A stretch of DNA of 6,244 nucleotides from Ruminococcus sp. (lineage in GTDB: Bacteria; Bacillota; Clostridia; Oscillospirales; Ruminococcaceae), in contig DYCW01000356.1 of the NCBI GenBank assembly GCA_019417865.1, forward strand, positions 1 to 6,244, given 5' to 3'. Position numbers and translations under genes: made by a program. How positions within the stretch are numbered: the first letter of the stretch is position 1; every line of letters starts with the position of its first letter. The notes below the pieces were generated by a model. That model had not been told where the DNA came from and ran no database searches. It saw only the letters and a program-made list of their open reading frames with translations. Below, piece by piece: positions 1 to 5,543 of the stretch.

Positions 1-187
1 GTCTACCATCTTTTTCAGTCTGTATGAGAATTGGTTTGGATGTGGCTCTATGGCAATTCAGCAAAATGCTCTTGTATCATGCATTATCTGATTTTGCAAT
101 TTTGTTTGCCGGAGAATTTTTGTGGAATATTTTGGAATCTGAATCTAAAAGACAAAAACTGTGCACTGGAAATCCTTGAAAATCCTC
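1..187. other. Ambiguous AT-rich stretch, possible 3' end of an upstream gene
   Basis: No gene can be assigned with confidence. On the + strand, frame 3 is open from base 3 to a TGA at 177-179 (58 codons, with an internal ATG at 24). It reads as a hydrophobic segment followed by a charged tail (ESESKRQK), which would fit the C-terminus of an upstream protein ending just before the promoter at 188. Frame 1 is also open from base 28 to 249, but its translation is rich in Trp and Cys and runs across the promoter, so it looks like chance. No family was recognised in either frame, and no convincing terminator hairpin was found. A partial upstream gene is possible but unproven. Confidence 0.25.
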
Positions 188-216
188 TTGCATCGATGAT
201 AGAAGTGTGGTATAAT
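188..216 (+). promoter_or_regulatory. Sigma-A-type promoter with extended -10
   Basis: A perfect TATAAT lies at 211-216, preceded by TGG at 208-210, which makes an extended -10 (TGnTATAAT). Exactly 17 bases upstream is TTGCAT (188-193), which keeps the conserved TTG of the -35 box. Transcription would begin near 222-224, giving a leader of only about 30 bases before the desulfurase ATG. There is no room for a riboswitch downstream of this promoter. It is the best candidate for driving the desulfurase-thiI operon and perhaps the genes beyond. Confidence 0.72.
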
Positions 217-254
217 GATATGGTATCTTATAGAAACGGTGGTTTTTGAAACAT

Positions 255-1385
255 ATGGAATATTATCTTGACCATGCAGCAACCACAAAGCCTTGCCCAG
301 CGGCGATAGAGGCATTGCAGCGTTGCCTGACAACACACTACGGAAATCCATCTTCTCTGCATCGGTTTGGTGTAGAAGCACAACGAGAAGTAGAACAGGC
401 ACGCAGCTGGATTGCAGCAGCACTTGGCTGTACTCCGCAGGAGATAACGTTTACTTCCGGTGCAACAGAAAGCAATCATCTTGCGATTACCGGGGCAGTG
501 CAGACTTATGGAAAACGAAAAAAGAAACTGGTTGTCAGTGCGGTAGAACATGCTTCTGTTCGCAATACAATGCAGTATTTACAGGATTGTGGCTATCAGG
601 TGGTGACGGTTGCACCGGACAAGAATGGCTGTTATCATGCAGCAGATTTTTTGGCAGAAGTAGACGAAAATACCTGTTTGCTGAGCATGATGCTGGTGAA
701 CAATGAAACGGGTTATTGCCTGCCGGTACAGTCTGTCTTTCGTGCTGCAAAGCGGCGGTTTCCAGAGCTGATCACCCATTGTGATGCCGTACAGGGATTC
801 TTGAAAATTCCGTTTCAAGTACATGCTTTGCAGGCAGATCTGCTTTCTGTCAGCGGGCATAAAATTCATGCTGTAAAAGGCGTTGGAGCATTGTATCAGA
901 AGAACGGTGTGCATTTGCATCCAACTTTTCACGGTGGTTCACAGGAACGGGGACTGCGGCCAGGAACAGAGAGTGTGCCGCTTATTGCTGCATTTGGTGC
1001 TGCCGTGCAAACATATGGTGGAAATATTCGGGAACGATATCAGCTGGTCGCTGAGAAAAAAGCCTACTTATTGGAACAGCTGCATACCATTCCGCACTGT
1101 AAAATCCATTCTGCGGCGGATGCCTCGCCTTATATTATCAACTTTTCCATGCGGCCGTATCGTTCCGAAATCCTTCTACATTTTCTGGAAAAACGAGATG
1201 TTTTTGTTTCCAGTGGTTCTGCCTGTTCCAAAGGAAAGAACAGTGGGGTACCAGTTTTATTTGGTGCAACGGAACAGGAAACAGACAGCATTCTACGTGT
1301 TAGCCTTTCTGCTGATACGCCAAACGAAGCACTGGATGCACTGATTTCTGGCTTACAGGCAGCAAAAGAAACGTTGCTCTATTGA
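255..1385 (+). CDS. Cysteine desulfurase, NifS/IscS family (NifZ-like partner of ThiI)
   Basis: A PLP enzyme that converts L-cysteine to L-alanine and leaves a persulfide on its active-site cysteine for transfer to acceptor proteins. From the ATG at 255 the product is 376 residues, normal for the family. It opens with the typical YYLDHAATTKP. Seen in order: TSGATESNH (about 68-75), VEHAS with the PLP-stacking His99, LVNNETG (147-153), CDAVQ with Asp177, SGHKIHAVKG with the PLP-binding Lys203, the HGGSQERGLRPGTES block (226-240), and the catalytic loop SSGSACSKGK with Cys324. A TTG at 246 would add three residues (MKH), but only 3 bases separate it from the weak GGTGG at 238-242, so ATG is preferred. 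The next gene is thiI, 34 bases on, as in the nifZ-thiI pair of Bacillus subtilis, so a dedicated sulfur donor for tRNA thiolation is likely. Confidence 0.95.
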   Translation: MEYYLDHAATTKPCPAAIEALQRCLTTHYGNPSSLHRFGVEAQREVEQARSWIAAALGCTPQEITFTSGATESNHLAITGAVQTYGKRKKKLVVSAVEHASVRNTMQYLQDCGYQVVTVAPDKNGCYHAADFLAEVDENTCLLSMMLVNNETGYCLPVQSVFRAAKRRFPELITHCDAVQGFLKIPFQVHALQADLLSVSGHKIHAVKGVGALYQKNGVHLHPTFHGGSQERGLRPGTESVPLIAAFGAAVQTYGGNIRERYQLVAEKKAYLLEQLHTIPHCKIHSAADASPYIINFSMRPYRSEILLHFLEKRDVFVSSGSACSKGKNSGVPVLFGATEQETDSILRVSLSADTPNEALDALISGLQAAKETLLY

Positions 1386-1403
1386 GATTGGATTGATTTG
1401 TTT

Positions 1404-1411
1404 AGAAAGGA
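1404..1411 (+). promoter_or_regulatory. Ribosome binding site of thiI
   Basis: AGAAAGGA ends 8 bases before the ATG at 1420 and fixes the thiI start. It lies in the 34-base gap after the desulfurase stop codon, which has no terminator-like hairpin and so supports co-transcription. Confidence 0.7.
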
Positions 1412-1419
1412 AATGATTT

Positions 1420-2619
1420 ATGCAAACGGAAATCATTCTTGCAAAATATGGGGAGCTGGCCTTAAAGGGATTGAATCGTAACACATTTGAAGATATCTTG
1501 ATGAAGAACATCAAACGGAGATTGAAGCCGCTTGGCGGTTTTTTCTATACCCGTGCACAGTCTACCATCTATATTGTGCCGGAATCACCGGAAACGGATT
1601 TGGATACCGTGATGGAAACGTTGAAAAAAATATTCGGTATCGCTGCCCTTTGCAAGGCATGTGTCTGCGAAAAGGATATGGCTGATATTTCCCGTGTGGG
1701 GATTCCCTATTTGGAAGACGAATTGCTTGGTGCAAAGACATTTAAGGTAGAGGCAAAGCGGGCAGATAAACAATTTCCGCTGAAATCACCAGAAATTTGC
1801 CGGGAACTGGGCGGACAGCTGTTAGAGGCGTATCCGCATTTGCAGGTGGATGTGAAGAATCCGGATGTCACCGTAATGGTAGAGATTCGGGAAAAGAATG
1901 CCTTTGTTCATGCTGGCAATGAAAGGGGAGCAGGCGGTTTGCCAGTCGGCAGCAGCGGCAAGGCACTTCTGCTTTTGTCAGGCGGCATTGATAGTCCGGT
2001 TGCCGGTTACCGCATGGCACGGCGTGGCGTGCATATTTCTGCCATCCACTATGTCAGCCCTCCGTATACCTCAGATCGTGCACAGGAAAAGGTGGAACAG
2101 CTCTGTCAGAAGTTGACCAGCTATTGCGGCAGCATTGCTTTCTTCTGTGTACCGTTTACGGAAATTCAGGAGGAAATCAAGCGAAACTGTCCAGAGCCAT
2201 ATTTTACGATTATTATGCGGCGACTAATGGTGGAAATTGCACAGCGAATTGCGGCAAAAGATGATTGCAGTGCATTGATTACCGGAGAAAGTATCGGACA
2301 GGTTGCCAGTCAGACCATGCAGGGGCTGGTTTGTACCGATGCTGTCAGTCGGATTCCGATTTTCCGTCCGCTGATTGGAATGGATAAAACAGAAATCATT
2401 GAAACAGCACGACAGATTGACACCTTTGCCCTCTCTACACTTCCTTATGAGGATTGCTGTACTGTCTTTACTCCAAGGCATCCAAAGGTGCGGCCATCTC
2501 TGGAAGAGGTGGAAGCAGCACAGGGGCAGTATGATTTTACTGCTTCCGTGGAGAAAGCGGTTGCCAATACAGAGATGAAAATTTTTCGGATACAGGCAGG
2601 AAATACGTTTACAATTTGA
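1420..2619 (+). CDS. thiI: tRNA 4-thiouridine sulfurtransferase ThiI (no rhodanese domain)
   Basis: ThiI adenylates uridine 8 of tRNA and replaces its oxygen with sulfur, giving 4-thiouridine; in some bacteria it also supplies sulfur for the thiazole of thiamine. The product is 399 residues. The N-terminal ferredoxin-like region starts with ILAKYGELALKGLNR, a ThiI signature. A THUMP domain follows at roughly 60-166, with the PDVTVMVEIREK and FVHAGNERGAGGLPVGSSG motifs. The PP-loop ATPase has LLLLSGGIDSPVAGYRMARRG (SGGIDSP at 187-193), then TGESIGQVASQT (288-299) and LPYEDCCTVFTPRHP with Cys346/Cys347, the likely persulfide-handling site. The protein ends near residue 399, whereas the E. coli enzyme (about 480) carries a C-terminal rhodanese domain. 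This matches the Bacillus type, which takes sulfur directly from a dedicated cysteine desulfurase; that enzyme is encoded just upstream. Confidence 0.97.
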   Translation: MQTEIILAKYGELALKGLNRNTFEDILMKNIKRRLKPLGGFFYTRAQSTIYIVPESPETDLDTVMETLKKIFGIAALCKACVCEKDMADISRVGIPYLEDELLGAKTFKVEAKRADKQFPLKSPEICRELGGQLLEAYPHLQVDVKNPDVTVMVEIREKNAFVHAGNERGAGGLPVGSSGKALLLLSGGIDSPVAGYRMARRGVHISAIHYVSPPYTSDRAQEKVEQLCQKLTSYCGSIAFFCVPFTEIQEEIKRNCPEPYFTIIMRRLMVEIAQRIAAKDDCSALITGESIGQVASQTMQGLVCTDAVSRIPIFRPLIGMDKTEIIETARQIDTFALSTLPYEDCCTVFTPRHPKVRPSLEEVEAAQGQYDFTASVEKAVANTEMKIFRIQAGNTFTI

Positions 2620-2652
2620 GATTGCATAAAAATACACGAAGTTGGTGAAATT

Positions 2653-3222
2653 GTGATAAAACAGAGATATGATTTTGACGAGGTTCAGAAAATATACCAA
2701 GAAAACCGAAAACAACTTGACAACCTTGTCAAAAATATTGTACAATTATCATGTGAAAACAGGCGAACCATTGCGACAGCAGAAAGCTGCACCGGCGGAC
2801 TGCTGTCACAGTGTATTACCGCTGTGCCGGGTGCCTCTCAAATGTTTGCACTGGGTGTCTGCACCTATACCAATGCGATGAAAGAAGCTATTCTACATGT
2901 ACCGCATGAAACATTGGAAGTCTATACGGCGGTCAGTCCGCAGACTGCAGTGGCAATGGCAAATGGCGTTGCAGCGTTATCGCAGGCAGACTTGTGTCTG
3001 TCGGTGACGGGGTATGCCGGTCCAGGCGGCGGAACAGCAGAAATGCCTGTGGGGACGGTCTTTTTGGGTGTTGCCTATCATGGCACTGCTTTTGCAGTGC
3101 ATTTACCGTTTGCACAACTTGGCGTGCATACAAGGGAAGCCGTGCGGCAGGGAGCCGCAGTTTGTGCATTTGGCATTGCAAGGGAAATACTGATGGAGGA
3201 ATCCGTATGGCGGAACACGTAA
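2653..3222 (+). CDS. pncC: Stand-alone CinA C-terminal domain protein, probable nicotinamide-nucleotide amidase
   Basis: This family hydrolyses nicotinamide mononucleotide to nicotinate mononucleotide and ammonia in NAD recycling. The 189-residue product has only the CinA C-terminal domain, without the N-terminal molybdopterin-binding-like domain of full CinA. Visible motifs: TIATAESCTGGLLS with the conserved Ser45, GVCTYTNAMKEAIL with Tyr72 and Lys77, TAVSPQTAVAMANGV, the glycine loop TGYAGPGGG (119-127; usually GIAGPGGG, so Tyr121 is unusual), MPVGTVFLGV, and a C-terminal REAVRQGAAVCAFGIA helix. The GTG start at 2653 has a weak GGTG 5 bases upstream. It gives an N-terminal extension of about 20 residues before the usual family start, but no better in-frame start exists before the ATAES motif. 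It begins 33 bases after thiI. Its 3' end overlaps the next gene by 16 bases. The amidase role is inferred from family; substrate is not shown by sequence. Confidence 0.88.
   Translation: MIKQRYDFDEVQKIYQENRKQLDNLVKNIVQLSCENRRTIATAESCTGGLLSQCITAVPGASQMFALGVCTYTNAMKEAILHVPHETLEVYTAVSPQTAVAMANGVAALSQADLCLSVTGYAGPGGGTAEMPVGTVFLGVAYHGTAFAVHLPFAQLGVHTREAVRQGAAVCAFGIAREILMEESVWRNT
2717..2746 (+). promoter_or_regulatory. Promoter-like sequence with perfect dyad inside pncC
   Basis: TTGACA (2717-2722, exact -35 consensus) is followed after 18 bases by TACAAT (2741-2746, five of six -10 matches). The -35 box is embedded in a perfect inverted repeat, TTGACAA-CC-TTGTCAA (2717-2732), an operator-like arrangement. 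It lies within the first 35 codons of pncC, in a locally AT-rich part that encodes QLDNLVKNIVQL. A transcript from it would start near 2753 and could not encode an intact PncC, but could serve the sortase and SpoIID-like genes downstream. Activity is inferred only. Confidence 0.4.
3195..3200 (+). promoter_or_regulatory. Ribosome binding site of the first sortase gene, inside pncC
   Basis: GGAGGA lies 6 bases before the ATG at 3207, within the final codons of pncC. It is the strongest Shine-Dalgarno match in the window. It decides the sortase start against the upstream in-frame ATG at 2994, and suggests translational coupling with pncC. Confidence 0.8.
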
Positions 3223-4499
3223 CCCCCTCTGCTGCAACAACATCCTCGGAATCGGAACAAGTAAAACATCAGGAAAAAATGAATGCCATCCGTTCTTCTC
3301 TGCAAAAGTTGGAGGAAGCGGAGGAGGAAGCTATGCTGCAACAGCGGATTGCAGCCAATATTCAGCTGGCAAGGGAGAAAAAGGCTTTTCCGGAACGCTT
3401 TCGGCCAAGAGATCCAGTGCCAGTACAGAAATCACGCAGAAAAAAGAAAAAGCGTACCAAACGGCAAATCCTGCGGGATCTGTTTCCAAAACGAGGAGAC
3501 GGATTTGGTGAAACAATGAGAAAATGTATTTTTTGGATATCCATTCTGGTGTTCGGTGTTTGTCTGGTACTAATTGGACAGTATTTGTTTGACCTGTGGA
3601 AGAGTAAAAATCTATATGAACAGATCGGTAACAGTTATCATCAGGCTGCAACACAAAATACAGAAGAACAAGTTGCGTCAGATGATACAGAGGAAAATTC
3701 AGTTCCAGAAGCGATCACGGAAACTACAACGGAAGCGAAACATTATACAAAAATGGAAGGAGCCATCAGCCTACTGGAAATCAATCCGGAGGTCGCTGGT
3801 TATATTTCCATTCCAGATACAGAAGTGGACTATCCGTTGATGCAGCATCCGAATGATGTAGAAGGCGACGAATATTATCTGTATCGGGATCTGTATGGAA
3901 ATCATTCTCAGAACGGTTCTATTTTTCTGGATTCTCGCTGTCATTTTGATGTGGTGGGAGAAGACGGCACCCTTGCGGTTCCCAATTCTGATAATCTGAT
4001 CATCTATGGACATAACATGCGAGATCGTTCTATGTTTGGCAGTTTACGGGATTATAAGAGTGATGAAAACTATTATGATGCCCATCCTCTGATTTTCTTA
4101 AATTCCAATTACGAAACATATGTCTTTAAGATCTATGCGTATTTTATCGCAGATGCAGAGGACACCACAGAAACACGGTTTGACTATTGGAATCGGATCA
4201 ATTTTGCAGATGAAGCTGCATTTTATGATTATGTCAATGAAGTGAAACGCCGCACATTGCGAAATACCAGTATTGATGTGCAGTATGGTGACCAGCTTCT
4301 CACCCTTTCCACTTGCAACGGTGCTTTCCAAACGGCACGGCTTGTTATCTGTGCGAGAATGGTGCGAGAAGGCGAGGATCCTTATGAAGGTACTACGGGC
4401 AGTACCCCCAATACTAATATTAAATGGCCATCGGTTTACTACTTAGGGAATGAAAATACGTATGACCCGAACGCACCATTTGTTCCTTATGGGCCGTAA
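3207..4499 (+). CDS. srtB: Class B sortase with long charged cytoplasmic N-terminus
   Basis: A membrane-bound cysteine transpeptidase, expected to cleave a sorting signal and attach the protein to peptidoglycan or another surface protein. The product is 430 residues, far longer than a typical SrtB (about 220-260). Residues 1-105 are cytoplasmic: a Ser/Thr-rich start, a Glu/Gln/Arg-rich probable coiled coil (about 16-60) and a very basic stretch (SRRKKKKRTKRQ, 76-87). One membrane helix spans about 107-128. A Thr/Glu-rich linker follows (about 145-180). The sortase core (about 183-390) has VAGYISIPDTEVDYPLMQ, NLIIYGHNMRDRSMFGSL with catalytic His269, DQLLTLSTC with nucleophile Cys370, and ARLVICARM with Arg378. 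A 40-residue Gly/Asn/Pro/Tyr-rich tail follows. The start overlaps the pncC stop by 16 bases. No sorting-signal substrate was seen in the window, so its target is unknown. Confidence 0.93.
   Translation: MAEHVTPSAATTSSESEQVKHQEKMNAIRSSLQKLEEAEEEAMLQQRIAANIQLAREKKAFPERFRPRDPVPVQKSRRKKKKRTKRQILRDLFPKRGDGFGETMRKCIFWISILVFGVCLVLIGQYLFDLWKSKNLYEQIGNSYHQAATQNTEEQVASDDTEENSVPEAITETTTEAKHYTKMEGAISLLEINPEVAGYISIPDTEVDYPLMQHPNDVEGDEYYLYRDLYGNHSQNGSIFLDSRCHFDVVGEDGTLAVPNSDNLIIYGHNMRDRSMFGSLRDYKSDENYYDAHPLIFLNSNYETYVFKIYAYFIADAEDTTETRFDYWNRINFADEAAFYDYVNEVKRRTLRNTSIDVQYGDQLLTLSTCNGAFQTARLVICARMVREGEDPYEGTTGSTPNTNIKWPSVYYLGNENTYDPNAPFVPYGP
4272..4298 (+). repeat. First copy of short direct repeat shared by the two sortase genes
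   Basis: This 27-base stretch matches 5236-5262 with two mismatches; its last 15 bases (TATGGTGACCAGCTT) are identical. It encodes the strand just before the catalytic cysteine, so it is a trace of paralogy and constraint, not a separate element. Confidence 0.6.
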
Positions 4500-4505
4500 T
4501 CGAAA

Positions 4506-4512
4506 GAGGGAG
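4506..4512 (+). promoter_or_regulatory. Ribosome binding site of the second sortase gene
   Basis: GAGGGAG lies 9 bases before the ATG at 4522, in the 22-base gap after the first sortase. It selects this start over the in-frame ATG at 4450, which would bury the signal peptide behind 24 residues. Confidence 0.75.
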
Positions 4513-4521
4513 TTCTTTTTT

Positions 4522-5481
4522 ATGAAAAAACGAAATCATATCCTGGTTGCACTCCTCGCAGCCACTTCTATTTTGGCAGCTGGCTGTGCCGGTGAGATTG
4601 AACAAAACCCGATTGGTTTAGAGGGAGAGCAGTCGCAGGCAAACGAACCAGGAGAGGAGACGACTGAAGTAACAACAGAAGAAAAAGCACCAGATATGCT
4701 GGCATCGCAAAAGAAGTTGTATGAGCAGAATAAAGATACCATCGGTTGGATTGAAGTGCCGGGGACAAGTGTGGATAATGTTATTGTACAGAAAACGGAT
4801 GAGCCGGAAGATGCCAAGAACACCTACTATCTGGACAAGGATTTTAGCCATCAGAAATTCCGTGCCGGAACTGTCTTCATGGACTATCGGAATGTATTCG
4901 GTTACCAGGAAGATAAATTCTCTGAAAATATTGTACTGTATGGCCACAATATGGCGGATAATACGATGTTTGGTTCTCTGCGGCGGTATCGGCAGGATCT
5001 GGAATTCTATAAGGAAGCACCATTTATCAAGCTCAGTTCCAATTATAAGGAATATGATTATGTCATTTTTGGATTGGTGATCACAAGTGGGGATGCCGAT
5101 AATGGCGGCGATATCTATGCCGATCCAATGACTTGGACAGGTTTCCCATACTGGAATATGGAGGAACTGGATGATGAAATCCACTTTGATTATTATGTCA
5201 ATACAGTAGAATCACTCAATATGATTGACAATGTCATTGATGTAAAGTATGGTGACCAGCTTTTGACACTCTCCACTTGTTATTCAGATGAGGATAACTC
5301 TCGTTTCTTGATTGTTGCAAGACAGTTGCGGGAAGGGGAAACAGAGGCATCTTTAAAGAAGTTGATTGAAGGTGGTGTGGCAGAAACTACATCTGACGAG
5401 GATACAGACAGCTCGAAAACAACAACTGAAAAGCAGAGCACAGAGGATACAGAAGAAAGCACTACGATGTCAGAAGAATAA
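4522..5481 (+). CDS. srtB: Second class B sortase, predicted lipoprotein
   Basis: A second, paralogous transpeptidase of 319 residues. It starts with MKKRNH, a hydrophobic run (7-21) and a lipobox-like LAAGC with Cys22, so it is probably a lipid-anchored protein on the outer face of the membrane rather than one held by a transmembrane helix. A Glu/Thr-rich linker (about 35-55) precedes the core: IGWIEVPGTSVDNVIVQ (74-90), AGTVFMDYRN, ENIVLYGHNMADNTMFGSL with catalytic His142, DQLLTLSTC with Cys253, and SRFLIVARQL with Arg261. All three catalytic residues are present. After the core comes an acidic Ser/Thr/Glu tail (about 288-319). The gene follows the first sortase by 22 bases. The two share whole motifs around His and Cys, which points to an old tandem duplication with different N- and C-terminal modules. 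Class is firm; substrate is unknown. If Cys22 is not lipidated, the hydrophobic run would act as an uncleaved anchor. Confidence 0.92.
   Translation: MKKRNHILVALLAATSILAAGCAGEIEQNPIGLEGEQSQANEPGEETTEVTTEEKAPDMLASQKKLYEQNKDTIGWIEVPGTSVDNVIVQKTDEPEDAKNTYYLDKDFSHQKFRAGTVFMDYRNVFGYQEDKFSENIVLYGHNMADNTMFGSLRRYRQDLEFYKEAPFIKLSSNYKEYDYVIFGLVITSGDADNGGDIYADPMTWTGFPYWNMEELDDEIHFDYYVNTVESLNMIDNVIDVKYGDQLLTLSTCYSDEDNSRFLIVARQLREGETEASLKKLIEGGVAETTSDEDTDSSKTTTEKQSTEDTEESTTMSEE
5236..5262 (+). repeat. Second copy of the sortase direct repeat
   Basis: Partner of 4272-4298, encoding IDVKYGDQL in the second sortase against IDVQYGDQL in the first. The two copies lie 964 bases apart in the same orientation. 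Confidence 0.6.
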
Positions 5482-5543
5482 AAAACAATAAGGCATGATT
5501 CTGCAAAAGGGGTATAAGATTTAGAAAGCAGGGACGTTTTTAC
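5482..5543 (+). promoter_or_regulatory. Leader and ribosome binding site of the SpoIID-like gene
   Basis: This 62-base gap is the longest between genes in the cluster. It holds an AGGGA Shine-Dalgarno (5530-5534) 9 bases before the ATG at 5544. A TATAAG at 5513-5518 resembles a -10 box but has no good -35 at the proper distance. No terminator hairpin was found, so read-through from the sortases is likely. Confidence 0.5.

Noticed and set aside
246..254. TTG start for the cysteine desulfurase
   Set aside because: Only 3 bases separate it from GGTGG, and the family usually begins at the MEYYLD-like position, which is the ATG at 255. It cannot be fully excluded, because the Shine-Dalgarno match is weak for either start.
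2224..2745. 173-codon open frame on the minus strand across the thiI-pncC junction
   Set aside because: It runs antisense to two conserved genes, is rich in Cys, Phe and His in a shadow-like pattern, and shows no motif.
2994..3206. In-frame upstream extension of the first sortase from an ATG at 2994
   Set aside because: It would overlap over 200 bases of the well-conserved pncC coding region, is Cys/Arg-rich without family character, and lacks a ribosome binding site. The GGAGGA at 3195 supports the ATG at 3207.
4395..4415. TPNTN in the first sortase tail as a class B sorting signal
   Set aside because: A sorting signal must be followed by a hydrophobic segment and a basic tail at the C-terminus. 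Here the protein ends in a polar, Pro/Tyr-rich stretch.
4450..4521. In-frame upstream start of the second sortase at 4450
   Set aside because: It would overlap the first sortase by 50 bases and put 24 residues before a clear lipoprotein signal peptide. GAGGGAG points to 4522.
4618..5184. 188-codon open frame on the minus strand opposite the second sortase
   Set aside because: It has no recognisable family, is Ile-rich in the way of an antisense shadow, and lies opposite a gene with intact catalytic motifs.
5513..5518. TATAAG as a -10 box for the SpoIID-like gene
   Set aside because: No TTGACA-like sequence lies 16-18 bases upstream, and no sporulation sigma-factor consensus could be matched convincingly.
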